Shown here piece after piece: positions 33,279 to 41,576 of a stretch of DNA of 64,000 nt. The DNA lies in NCBI RefSeq assembly GCF_043195105.1, contig NZ_JBAFWO010000009.1; one strand, given 5' to 3'. The notes under the pieces were generated by a model, which was not told where the DNA came from, searched no databases, and saw only the letters and a list, made by a program, of their open reading frames with translations. Origin of the DNA: NCEH01 sp002257205 (GTDB lineage Bacteria; Pseudomonadota; Alphaproteobacteria; Rhizobiales; Xanthobacteraceae). The first letter of the stretch is position 1; every line of letters starts with the position of its first letter. The translations under genes were made by a program, and so were the position numbers.

Positions 33279-33626
33279 ATGGCTAGGTCCGCCTGCGTAC
33301 CACCCCCGCCGGCAAATCGCATTGCGATCATCGTGATGAAATCCGACGCGGGCCCAGCACTCTGCCCCTTCTTCGGCAAGTGCGATGGAATATGGATCGT
33401 CGATACCGCCACGGGCGCGACAGAATTCCGCGCCAACCCGCAGCGCACGTCCGCAGCGGTATGCGATCTCATTGTCGCAGCCAGACCAGGTCGCTTGATC
33501 TGCGGCTTTATCGGCGAGCCAGAGAAACTGAGACTTTGTGCTGCTGGGATCGACGTGAGGCTCGGCTCGTGCGTGAGGACGATCCAGGAACTCGTGGCCT
33601 GCTTTTCCGCTCTCGTTGCAGCATGA
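33279..33626 (+). CDS. NifX/NifB-type (dinitrogenase FeMo-cofactor) domain protein
   Basis: A 115-residue single-domain protein; ATG 33279 follows GAGGA. It begins NRIAIIVMKSDAGPALCPFFGKCDGIWIVD, recorded here by its key elements IAIIVM and CPFFGKC, and ends CGFIGEPEKLRLCAAGIDVR and LGSCVRTIQELVACF. This is the NifX/NafY/VnfX fold that carries iron-sulfur or FeMo cofactor precursors. Four Cys near the predicted binding face support cluster binding. No nif genes are nearby, so its role is probably in redox sensing or metal cluster handling. An FNR-like promoter precedes it. Confidence 0.75.
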   Translation: MARSACVPPPPANRIAIIVMKSDAGPALCPFFGKCDGIWIVDTATGATEFRANPQRTSAAVCDLIVAARPGRLICGFIGEPEKLRLCAAGIDVRLGSCVRTIQELVACFSALVAA

Positions 33627-33700
33627 CGCCGGCTGCCACGGGCCGGGGCAGGCGAGGCATCTGATCGGTCCTGCTGCATCGATCCACACCCGGCGGATGT

Positions 33701-33714
33701 TTAACCGGGATCAA
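33701..33714. promoter_or_regulatory. FNR/FixK-type box between NifX-like and DUF2933 genes
   Basis: TTAACCGGGATCAA fits TTRAY-N4-RTYAA and repeats the half-sites of the box at 7601. The DUF2933 start is 152 bp away and no -10 is obvious at the expected place, so its function is less certain. Confidence 0.4.
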
Positions 33715-33865
33715 AGATTCAGAACAGATGGCCGGCCATGGTTCGAGCGCTGTCGTGTCGCTCGGAGGATGGCGTCTGGCCGATGCAAGCCTGCATCGTC
33801 TAGCGACCTCTGGACGGTTGCAGGGCGTGCCGGTGCGTCCTGGTCTGACGTGGGTGGAGTTTCCA

Positions 33866-34138
33866 ATGGAACACGGCGGTCATGGTGGTGAGGGTGGCTT
33901 CTTTCGCTCCCGCGCAAATTGGGTCCTGATCGGTTTTCTCGCGATCGGCGGCTTCTATCTTCTGACCGAGCATCGCGCGCATCTCATCCCGTATTTGGGG
34001 TATTGGCCGTTCCTGCTGATCCTCGCCTGCCCGTTGATGCATGTTTTCATGCATGGCGGCCACGGCGGACGGGGAGGAAGCAACGACAGCGGCAGCGGAT
34101 CGGCGGATGCCGGCCAGAACCAGCCTCACAAACATTGA
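33866..34138 (+). CDS. DUF2933 small membrane protein
   Basis: A 90-residue protein. ATG 33866 follows GGTGGAG; the longer frame upstream is not supported. A His/Gly-rich head (MEHGGHGGEGGFF) precedes two helices (WVLIGFLAIGGFYLL and YWPFLLILACPLMHVF) and a His/Gly-rich tail (MHGGHGGRGG, ending QPHKH). It matches DUF2933 proteins, which often sit next to copper or mercury genes. The two His-rich ends could bind metal on the same side of the membrane. It is followed 28 bp later by the methyltransferase-like gene. Confidence 0.82.
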   Translation: MEHGGHGGEGGFFRSRANWVLIGFLAIGGFYLLTEHRAHLIPYLGYWPFLLILACPLMHVFMHGGHGGRGGSNDSGSGSADAGQNQPHKH

Positions 34139-34166
34139 GCCGCGATCAACGGTCCGGAGGTCGACC

Positions 34167-34829
34167 ATGCACGACGATGTTCCTGCCTATGGCCTCTGGT
34201 CACTGGTGATTATCAATTCGGCGATCTTCATCTTCTTCGCCTTCAGTTTTTTCAAGCCGCAGACAAAGCGCGACTGGCGGTCCTTCGGCGCCTTCAGCGC
34301 CTTTCTGGTCGCGCTGTTCACCGAGATGTATGGGTTCCCGCTGACGATCTATCTGCTCTCCGGCTGGCTACAGAGCCGCTTTCCAGGCGTCGATTGGTTC
34401 TCCCATGACGCCGGGCATCTTCTCGAGGAGATGTTCGGCTGGAGAGCCAATCCGCATTTCGGGCCATTTCACCTCCTGAGCTTCGTTTTCATCGGTGGCG
34501 GCTTTATCCTGATCTCGGCCGGCTGGAAGGTGCTCTACGAAGCACAGCGTCATAGAACGCTCGCCACCACCGGCGTCTACGCTTATGTGCGGCATCCGCA
34601 ATATGTCGGCTTCGTGCTGGTGATGTTCGGCTTCCTGCTGCAATGGCCGACCTTGCTGACCCTCGCGATGTTCCCGGTGCTGGTGTTCATGTACGTGCGT
34701 CTTGCCCGCGCCGAAGAACGCGAGTCTTTGGCGGAATTTGGCTCTGACTATGAACGCTATATGCGAGACGTGCCGGGCTTCATTCCACGGCTCGGCGGCC
34801 CGAAAAGTAGCCACGCCGGCCAAGGTTGA
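34167..34829 (+). CDS. Isoprenylcysteine carboxyl methyltransferase-family membrane protein
   Basis: A 220-residue polytopic protein. It starts at ATG 34167 behind GGAGG. Five helices are visible. The C-terminal signature TTGVYAYVRHPQYVGFVLVM is the conserved RHPxY motif of the ICMT/PEMT/NnrU superfamily, which transfers methyl groups to lipids or isoprenoid thiols with SAM. The closing ESLAEFGSDYERYMRDVPGF (EF.Y..Y...VP.F) also fits. In bacteria such genes often sit beside metal-resistance proteins such as DUF2933, as here. The substrate is unknown. Confidence 0.85.
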   Translation: MHDDVPAYGLWSLVIINSAIFIFFAFSFFKPQTKRDWRSFGAFSAFLVALFTEMYGFPLTIYLLSGWLQSRFPGVDWFSHDAGHLLEEMFGWRANPHFGPFHLLSFVFIGGGFILISAGWKVLYEAQRHRTLATTGVYAYVRHPQYVGFVLVMFGFLLQWPTLLTLAMFPVLVFMYVRLARAEERESLAEFGSDYERYMRDVPGFIPRLGGPKSSHAGQG

Positions 34830-34904
34830 ACAGCGAGTTTCGGGCCTCGCCGTAGCAGGCTCCGCCCTGTCATGACAACTCACAACGCGAAGGAATCGGC
34901 TCCG

Positions 34905-35426
34905 ATGATCAAGATGCCCTCGATCTCCATCCTGCTTTTCAGCGCCATGCTCCTCGCAGGGTCACCCGCCTCGGCTAATGATGAGCACCATCCGGCCGGG
35001 GGCGCTGAAGCGCCCGCCACGCCTTTGAACGCGCCCGGATCACAAATTCCCATGGGTGGGATGATGTCGATGATGGGTACTGGCGGCATGCCCATGATGG
35101 GCATGATGACCGGGCACATTGAAGGCCGGCTGGCATTCTTGAAAACCGAAATCAAGATCACCGACGTTCAGGAATCCAAATGGAGCGTGTTCGCAGACGC
35201 CGTGCGAGCCAACGCGAAGGCGATGATGGGCATGCGTGAGGGCATGATGCAGGCACGTGACGGCGCTCTTCCAGTGCGTCTTGAGCGGATCGAGAAGGCC
35301 ATGGCTCTGTGCCAGGAAGCGCTCCAAAAGATCAAAGTAGCGGTGGAGCCGCTCTACGCAAGCTTCAGCGAGGAGCAGAAGCGCACCGCCGATCAGTTGA
35401 TGGTGAGCCCGATGGGCCTATTCTGA
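34905..35426 (+). CDS. Spy/CpxP-like periplasmic protein
   Basis: A 173-residue exported helical protein. ATG 34905 begins the signal (ISILLFSAMLLAGSPASA); GAAGGA lies ten bases upstream. A Met-rich stretch (MGGMMSMMGTGGMPMMGMM) precedes a helical domain with GRLAFLKTEIKITDVQESKW, the Spy/CpxP LTxxQ-like repeat, and a second repeat (YASFSEEQKRTADQL). Such proteins act as periplasmic chaperones or metal sensors (CnrX/ZraP type). Met-rich segments suggest copper or silver contact. It ends the cluster of metal-related genes before the conjugation operon. Confidence 0.8.
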   Translation: MIKMPSISILLFSAMLLAGSPASANDEHHPAGGAEAPATPLNAPGSQIPMGGMMSMMGTGGMPMMGMMTGHIEGRLAFLKTEIKITDVQESKWSVFADAVRANAKAMMGMREGMMQARDGALPVRLERIEKAMALCQEALQKIKVAVEPLYASFSEEQKRTADQLMVSPMGLF

Positions 35427-35518
35427 ACGGACGGCGTCTGCTGAGAAGCAGAGCCATCGCGTCGCTTCAAGCTCGTCTCGGTGAGCGACGCGGGCCGCGC
35501 GGACCACGGCTACATATT

Positions 35519-37669
35519 TCATGGCGCGTCGTCGCCGAACCCGTCCTGCAGCCCGGTAAGGGTTGTCAGCGCTTGCCTGACCCGCTCTTCCTGACCAACT
35601 GCCGCGGTGCTGGCAGCCATCGCTTCGAAGTCGCGACGCTGAGCGCTTTCCGACGCGGCCAGTAGATCACTGATGTTGCAGTTCTCCCCAGGCGGAACCA
35701 ATGGCTGGTCACCAAGCGAGAGCTGCTTGCGGGCCAGTCGTTCGACTGGCTTCACCCTCGTGATCACCAGCGGCGCCGGAAAGAAAGCGGGTTCCGCCGC
35801 GGCTTGCCGCTTGGCTGGGGCCTTCTTTCCTGGGGGTTGAGGATTTCGCCTTGGCGCCCGTTGCGCGGCGGCTTGGAGCGGTGGCCGGGCGACCGTGTCG
35901 TCTTCGGTGCTCTCGGCGGCCGGCGCCGGATTGATCGCGCCGCCCAATGACTCATCCTTCCATTCGCGCAGGCTCGGCAACGCCGGCGGATTTCCCTTCG
36001 CCGCCTCGTAGGGCCGTCGATAGGGCTTGTCGAGATAGTGGCGGATCTTGGTAAGCTCGAACGAGCGCGAGTTCTTCACCATCAGGATCGACACGCGGTC
36101 GGACATCTCGCGCAATTCGAGCGGGCTGCGTAGCGGGCGCGGCGTGTAGTGCGGCGCCCAGGCGCGCGGCGCGAAGATCCCCTGCCCTGGCCGCATCACC
36201 GGCGTTTTGTAGACCTGCGTCGTCTCGCCGAGCATCTCGGACACGAAATCCGACGTCTCCAGATCGTTGATCTGGATGAACAGCTTGATCTGCGAACCGG
36301 ACACGGTGGTGATGCGCGTGTTGCGGCCATAGAGCTCATCGAGCTGGGAGATGTCCTGCATCACGATCGCCATGCGGAAGCCATAGCCGGCGCTGATGGT
36401 AATCTTGGAAATCAGCGAGTCCATGCGCCCGACATGGTAGAATTCATCGAGCATGAGCAGCACCTGGTGCGGCTCATCCTCGCCCGGGATCCTCACCATC
36501 ATCAGATCATGGATCTGCTGGAACAGGATGCGGATCAGCGGACGGAAGATGGCGAGCTCGGCGATGGTGCAGCCGATGAAGATGGTCATCGGCTGGCGGC
36601 GCAGCTCGCGAATGTCGAAGTCGGACGTCTCGGTCGCCGCCGAGATCAAGCCGTTGTTCCAGAGCGACATGGCCATGTTGACGTTGAACACGGCGCTGTT
36701 GCGGGTCTCCGGCTCGAGCGCGATGTACTGGTTGAAATTATCGATCACCCAGGTCGGCAGATGCTGCCGCTCGGTCTTCACGATCGCCCGCAGCACCGAC
36801 GAGATGTCCCGTCCCGTGGTCGTCATCCGGGCGACCGTGCGCATGTGCTGCGCCCCGGTGATCAGCGGCGACGAGAGCACATAGCCGATCAGGGCGGATA
36901 GCAGCAGTCGCCCCGCCCCGGCCCAGGTGTCATCCGCTTTCTCGGGGATCACGAAGGAAGCGACGACCAAGCAGTCCGTCGCCATGCGCTCGTCGCGGCG
37001 CACGAAGTCGAGCGGGTTGTAGCGGTGCGTGTCATTGGAGCCCGGCGAGAACATGAAGACCTTGTTGCCCATGGCCTTGCGGTGGTTCGCCAGCGCGTCG
37101 AAATTCTCCCGCTTCGGATCGAAGAACACCGCCGAACCTTGCCAGAGATAGCCGTTCGGCAGCACGAACCCGGTCCCCTTGCCCGATCGCGAGGGCCCGA
37201 CCACGAGGATGTGGGCTGGCTCATCCGAACGCACCGTGACACCACCGATCGTCCCCAGCACGATGCCCTGCTTGCCGGTCAGGCCCTGCTTCGCCGCCTC
37301 CATCAACGTACCGAAGCGCGCCGCCCCAAAGGGCATCTGGCGGCGATTGATGAAGGCGAACAGCCATCCTGCCAGACCAAGGGCAATGACCACCCCCGCC
37401 GCAATGCCGGCGCGGATCAGCGCCTCGATCTGTGTCGCCGGGTAAAGAAGACGGGCATGGAAATGCTGCCAGGCGACCAGGAAGAAGCCGGCCGAGCGGT
37501 CGGCATTCTGCAGCCGCAGCAATCCCCAGCGGCTGGCGCCCTCGCCCGGAAAGCGCGCCGGGGCCCAGCGCAGCCCGACGACGATCTCATAGGCCATGCT
37601 CCAGAGCAGCCAGAAGGCAATGGCGAGCAGGATCGCAATGCCGATCCTATAAACGACGACGCGGGCCAT
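35519..37669 (-). CDS. virD4: Type IV coupling protein VirD4/TraG
   Basis: A 716-residue inner-membrane ATPase that brings the relaxosome to the secretion channel. ATG 37669 follows GGAAGG; the frame extends further up without support. Two N-terminal helices (VYRIGIAILLAIAFWLLW; AGVVIALGLAGWLFAF) lead to Walker A (VVGPSRSGKGTGFVLPN) and Walker B (VLLMLDEFYHVGR). The C-terminal 170 residues are proline- and basic-rich and variable, probably for substrate recognition. It is the last gene of the virB operon and overlaps virB11 by 23 bp. Confidence 0.93.
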   Translation of the reverse strand: MARVVVYRIGIAILLAIAFWLLWSMAYEIVVGLRWAPARFPGEGASRWGLLRLQNADRSAGFFLVAWQHFHARLLYPATQIEALIRAGIAAGVVIALGLAGWLFAFINRRQMPFGAARFGTLMEAAKQGLTGKQGIVLGTIGGVTVRSDEPAHILVVGPSRSGKGTGFVLPNGYLWQGSAVFFDPKRENFDALANHRKAMGNKVFMFSPGSNDTHRYNPLDFVRRDERMATDCLVVASFVIPEKADDTWAGAGRLLLSALIGYVLSSPLITGAQHMRTVARMTTTGRDISSVLRAIVKTERQHLPTWVIDNFNQYIALEPETRNSAVFNVNMAMSLWNNGLISAATETSDFDIRELRRQPMTIFIGCTIAELAIFRPLIRILFQQIHDLMMVRIPGEDEPHQVLLMLDEFYHVGRMDSLISKITISAGYGFRMAIVMQDISQLDELYGRNTRITTVSGSQIKLFIQINDLETSDFVSEMLGETTQVYKTPVMRPGQGIFAPRAWAPHYTPRPLRSPLELREMSDRVSILMVKNSRSFELTKIRHYLDKPYRRPYEAAKGNPPALPSLREWKDESLGGAINPAPAAESTEDDTVARPPLQAAAQRAPRRNPQPPGKKAPAKRQAAAEPAFFPAPLVITRVKPVERLARKQLSLGDQPLVPPGENCNISDLLAASESAQRRDFEAMAASTAAVGQEERVRQALTTLTGLQDGFGDDAP

Positions 37670-38714
37670 GGCCGGCCTTCCTTCCTGTCCCCCCTGCCCT
37701 CTCCGCCCGCCACTCCGCCATCCGCGAAAAATACACGGCCGAGGTGCCGCGCCAGCCGCCGACCTTGGTCTGCTGGATGACGATCGGCAGGACGGATTTG
37801 ATGTAGCCAACGATCTCGTCCCGCCGCAGACCGAGCCCGGCCTGCATCACCATCAGCGCGAGCTGCTCGAACGCGCCGGCCGGACTATCGGCATGGACCG
37901 TGGTGATGCTGCCGGGATGGCCGGTGTTGATGGCCCGCAGAAACGAATAGGCCTCCGCACCGCGAATCTCGCCGAGGAAGATACGGTCCGGACGCAGGCG
38001 CATCGAAGCCTGCAGCAGCGTCTCGACGGTGACGCGGGCTTCACCCTGATCGCCCTTCGAGGCGACCAGCGGCAGATAGTTCCTCTGGATCGGGTTCACC
38101 TCGCGGGTGTCCTCGATGGTGATGATGCGTTCCTCGACTGGGACCTCCTTCAAAATCGCGTTGAGGAATGTCGTCTTGCCGGAGGAGGTGCCACCCGAGA
38201 GCAGGATCGAATAGCGGTTCACGACGGCGAGGCGGATGAAGTTCTCGATGCGGCCGGCGTCGAGATGCGCGCAGAGCTGCCGGTCGACATCCGACAATTC
38301 GCCCTCAGTGACGGTCGCGACTTTCTCGAACGAGCCGAGCCGGCGATAATCATCGAGCCGCATCTCCTTGATGACCTGCTTGCGGATCGCGAAAGCCCCG
38401 CCCGCTGTCGTCGCCGGCGGCATCACGCCTTGAAAGCGTTCGCCCGTCGGCAGCGCCGCCGACAGCAGCGGATGCTCTTCGTTGACGCTCTGGCCGGAAT
38501 GACCGGCAATGCGTTCGGCGAGGTGTCGGATTGCGAGCTCGGTGAGCTCAGGAACCGGATGACACTCCATCGCGGCCTGACCGAAGCGCTCGACCCAGAC
38601 CTCACCGGGGCCATTGGCGCAGATCTCGACGACCTGGTCGTCGTCGAGCCAAGGCCGAATGGGCCCGAGCGCCCTATCGAGGAAGACTGTCAGGTTTCGC
38701 GCCGGCGCGTTCAC
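37647..38714 (-). CDS. virB11: VirB11 traffic ATPase
   Basis: A 355-residue hexameric cytoplasmic ATPase of the conjugation machine. Walker A is LLSGGTSSGKTTFL; the Asp/His boxes read IITIEDTREV, FLGEIRGAEAYSFLRAINTG and SITTVHADSP. The length is normal. It overlaps virB10 by 41 bp and virD4 by 23 bp, which shows tight translational coupling. Confidence 0.95.
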   Translation of the reverse strand: MNAPARNLTVFLDRALGPIRPWLDDDQVVEICANGPGEVWVERFGQAAMECHPVPELTELAIRHLAERIAGHSGQSVNEEHPLLSAALPTGERFQGVMPPATTAGGAFAIRKQVIKEMRLDDYRRLGSFEKVATVTEGELSDVDRQLCAHLDAGRIENFIRLAVVNRYSILLSGGTSSGKTTFLNAILKEVPVEERIITIEDTREVNPIQRNYLPLVASKGDQGEARVTVETLLQASMRLRPDRIFLGEIRGAEAYSFLRAINTGHPGSITTVHADSPAGAFEQLALMVMQAGLGLRRDEIVGYIKSVLPIVIQQTKVGGWRGTSAVYFSRMAEWRAERAGGTGRKAGHGPRRRL

Positions 38715-40032
38715 GCTTGAGCTCCCTGAGCGCCTCCTTCACCGGATCGGGGTAAAGGGAGGAGAAATCCAGGTCCCGGCGCACGAAGACGATGATCCGC
38801 GTGCCCTGGTCGAGATAGATCGTCGGCGGGATGTTGATCGAGTTCTTCAGCGCCTCCTGGGCGATATTGGTTAGCGTCTGCGAGACATTCTGCGCGGCGA
38901 TCTGGCGGGCCTGGAGCGACTGGCTGTTCTGGTTGGTGCCCGTTTGGGTCGTGGTGACGAGGCCCGTGACCGGATCCGTCGTCGTGATCGTGGTGCCATT
39001 ATTATTGTTGTCGTACTGGCCATAGCCGCTCAGGAATTGCGAGACGCCGCCGACGACCGACAGCATGATCGCGGAGCCGAAGCGCTCGAGGTAGTGATTG
39101 TCGACGAAGCCGGCATTGCCGGCGCGGCCGAGATCGTCGGTGCCGTTCGAGCCGAGCTGGACCGACACCCCATCCGAGCGCAGCAGCCGCGTCCACACCA
39201 CGAAGACGCGGGTCTGCCCCTGCGAGATTCCGGACTTGTATTCGCCAACGAGCCGGCTTCCTGCCGGGATGAGAATGCGGCGGCCGTCGAATGACCAGAC
39301 ATTCTCAGCCGTGACGGCGCGCACCATGCCCGGCAGGTCGCTCTGAACGGCGGTCTCAAGAATCCCGCGGATCATCGTGCCCTGTGCGACAAGCGCATCG
39401 ATCCGATCGTTCTTCACCGCCTTCGCGATCTCGACGCCGGCGCTCGTGACCGACGCCAGGAAGCGGCGGTTGGGGTCCTCGTCCTGCCCGGCAGCCGCGC
39501 GCGCCGGATCGGCGGGACTGCCAGCTGCATCGCTCGGACTGGCGTTGTCGGCAATCACCTGCGGCGCGCGGAACCGTTCCCACTTCCGCCGCTCCTCTTC
39601 CTGGCGCAGCCGCTCGAGTTCGGCCAGCCGGCGCGCTTCATCATCGTTCGGTGCCGACAGGGCGAGCGGTGGCTCGGGTGGCGGCGGCGCCGGCAGTGCC
39701 AGGGGCGGCGCGATGGGCGGTGGTGGCAAGACCGGCTCGGGCGGCACAGGCGGCGCTTGCGGGATGAGAATAGTGCCCTGGTCGGTCTGGGTCCGTGGGG
39801 TTTGCAGCGATGGCGCCGGAAACTGCGTCGTCGTGAACTCTTCCTTGTCCGGCGCGGTCATGTTCCGTGGACCGCTGCCGAGCGAGGCGTAGATCATCCA
39901 TCCCGCGATCAAGACGGCGCCGAGCGGCACGCCGAATTTCACCAAATTGCCGAGGGCAGTCGAACCCCGCGCTACCGCCGTCGCAGCGGAGGCTTCCAGT
40001 TCGAGCGAGCGATAATCCTGTGGCGAGGGCAT
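38674..40032 (-). CDS. virB10: VirB10 channel protein
   Basis: A 452-residue protein that spans the inner membrane (helix near residues 31-50, VKFGVPLGAVLIAGWMIYA) and reaches the outer membrane core. A proline-rich rod (PPVPPEPVLPPPPIAPPLAL) is followed by the TrbI/VirB10 barrel: VAQGTMIRGILETAVQSDLP, IPAGSRLVGEYKSGISQGQT and IYLDQGTRIIVFVRRDLDF. An Asn run and Thr-rich antenna insert (about residues 345-370) lies in the expected place. It is distinct in sequence from the trbI remnant at 23.5 kb. Confidence 0.94.
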   Translation of the reverse strand: MPSPQDYRSLELEASAATAVARGSTALGNLVKFGVPLGAVLIAGWMIYASLGSGPRNMTAPDKEEFTTTQFPAPSLQTPRTQTDQGTILIPQAPPVPPEPVLPPPPIAPPLALPAPPPPEPPLALSAPNDDEARRLAELERLRQEEERRKWERFRAPQVIADNASPSDAAGSPADPARAAAGQDEDPNRRFLASVTSAGVEIAKAVKNDRIDALVAQGTMIRGILETAVQSDLPGMVRAVTAENVWSFDGRRILIPAGSRLVGEYKSGISQGQTRVFVVWTRLLRSDGVSVQLGSNGTDDLGRAGNAGFVDNHYLERFGSAIMLSVVGGVSQFLSGYGQYDNNNNGTTITTTDPVTGLVTTTQTGTNQNSQSLQARQIAAQNVSQTLTNIAQEALKNSINIPPTIYLDQGTRIIVFVRRDLDFSSLYPDPVKEALRELKRERAGAKPDSLPR

Positions 40033-40038
40033 GGCGCG

Positions 40039-40842
40039 TCAGCCTCCTGCGCTGGCTGACGGAAAACCTACGCGCTGCGGCGCATAGGGCTCGAGCCCAT
40101 TCGGCTCGTGCACATTGGTCGCACGCCGATTGAAGATGCAGGTCGATTCCGTGCCATTGCGCAGCGTCCATTGCGGGCTGACCTTGTCGACGACGACGAA
40201 CGGTCCCTCGGTCCGGAAATTGACCAGGCTCTCATTGCGCTCGGCATCGACGATGTAGATCGCCGGCGTTTCACCCTCGAAGCGGAACCAGGTCTTCACG
40301 CCGTCGTCGAACACGGCGACCGGCTTGTTGGTCGACGAGCCCTTGTAGCCATAGTCGCTGTTGGCGTTGGCGATGTTGAGATCGCGCAGGTTCGGATTGG
40401 CGGCGCGCTCCTTGGCGGCCGCGAGCAGCTTCGCGCTCGCCTCGTCGTCGGGAAACCGGAACCGAACCGCGTAGATCTGGTCATTCGGCGCGCGCGTGTT
40501 CGACCGCAGCAGGAAGCTGTAGATGCGCTTGTCGGTGACGACGTTGAGGTTCGACTGCGCATTCTTGTCGATCGGCTTGACGAAGATGATGTCGCCCTTG
40601 CGATTGGGCTCGACCTTCCAGGCAAGGGAATCGCCGAGCGCCAGCGTCTCGATCTTCTCGTCCGGCTGCAGCTGGATCATCGTCGACGTGCCGTAGGTGG
40701 CGTCGATCGCCGTGACGTTGTCGCGGTTATAGACGACGTCGCGGACGCGAGCATCGACCCGTCCCGCGCGCGGGATCGCTTCCGCGAACGCATGGCCGGA
40801 CGCAAGCAAGACGCAGCCTGCAAGGATCAGGCGCCGCCTCAT
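40039..40842 (-). CDS. virB9: VirB9 outer-membrane complex protein
   Basis: A 267-residue periplasmic component with signal MRRRLILAGCVLLASGHAFA. It contains the N-terminal domain RVRDVVYNRDNVTAI, LALGDSLAWKVEPN and the C-terminal beta domain with SNTRAPNDQIYAVRFRFPDD and TWFRFEGETPAIYIVD. Together with VirB10 and the VirB7-like lipoprotein it forms the core complex. Its start overlaps the virB8 stop by four bases. Confidence 0.93.
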   Translation of the reverse strand: MRRRLILAGCVLLASGHAFAEAIPRAGRVDARVRDVVYNRDNVTAIDATYGTSTMIQLQPDEKIETLALGDSLAWKVEPNRKGDIIFVKPIDKNAQSNLNVVTDKRIYSFLLRSNTRAPNDQIYAVRFRFPDDEASAKLLAAAKERAANPNLRDLNIANANSDYGYKGSSTNKPVAVFDDGVKTWFRFEGETPAIYIVDAERNESLVNFRTEGPFVVVDKVSPQWTLRNGTESTCIFNRRATNVHEPNGLEPYAPQRVGFPSASAGG

Positions 40843-41576
40843 GATCTTTGCGCTCCGGCCGTGCCGGGAGAGGGAGCCGTCTCCTGGTCGCGTCGATATT
40901 CGAGCACCTGGAAGCCGAGCGGATTGTCGAAGCGATACTCGTTGCGCATCGGTGCGGAGGTGTAGCGGAAGCGCACGAGCGAGACCCAGTTGCGCGTCGT
41001 AATGCTGGTCGCCGTTTTCTCATCGGTGGAGAACCGCACCAGCGCGGTGCGGTTGTTCGGGAACGTCACCGACTTGACCGAGACCGAGACCTCGGTGTTG
41101 GAGCTGTAGATCTTGACGGGATTTTGCGGATTGGCCGGCGAATAGATCTCCGTGAGCTCACGCGCCGCGTCGCCGGTGGCGAGCAACTGTGCCAGGTCGA
41201 AATTGTCCTTCAGCGCCCTCGGATCGTAGGTCTCGCGCGCCTTGATGTAGCGAACCACATTGAAGGTGGTGACGGCCTCGTCCTGCGTCAGCGGCCCCTC
41301 GGCCATCGGGCGTTTGACCTCGACGAAGCCCGTCGTCCTGTCGACGACCACCATATAGGGCTCGTAGGTTTTCAGCGGCACCAGCAGCGCCAATGTACCG
41401 AGTGAGGCGACGGCAACGATGGTCATGACGCCGGCGACGATCCAGGCCAGCGCTCGCGAGTTCCGGTTACGCCGTGCGACGTCATATTCCCAGGTTGCGC
41501 CCTCAGCGTAATAGCGGGGGTCGATCTTAGCCGAGACATCGACCGCTCCAGCCTCTGTCACTGGGGTATCGCTCAA
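40839..41576 (-). CDS. virB8: VirB8 inner-membrane assembly protein
   Basis: A 245-residue bitopic protein. The cytoplasmic N-terminus contains ARRNRNSRALAW, then one helix (IVAGVMTIVAVASLGTLALL) and a periplasmic NTF2-like domain with VDRTTGFVEVKRP, VRYIKARETYDP and TRNWVSLVRFRY. It is the nucleation factor for the channel. It overlaps both neighbours by four bases (ATGA type). Confidence 0.93.
   Translation of the reverse strand: MSDTPVTEAGAVDVSAKIDPRYYAEGATWEYDVARRNRNSRALAWIVAGVMTIVAVASLGTLALLVPLKTYEPYMVVVDRTTGFVEVKRPMAEGPLTQDEAVTTFNVVRYIKARETYDPRALKDNFDLAQLLATGDAARELTEIYSPANPQNPVKIYSSNTEVSVSVKSVTFPNNRTALVRFSTDEKTATSITTRNWVSLVRFRYTSAPMRNEYRFDNPLGFQVLEYRRDQETAPSPGTAGAQRS

Noticed and set aside
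35437..35452. Hairpin TCTGCT-GAGA-AGCAGA between convergent spy-like gene and virD4
   Set aside because: Stem of six pairs and no T-tract; too weak to call a terminator.
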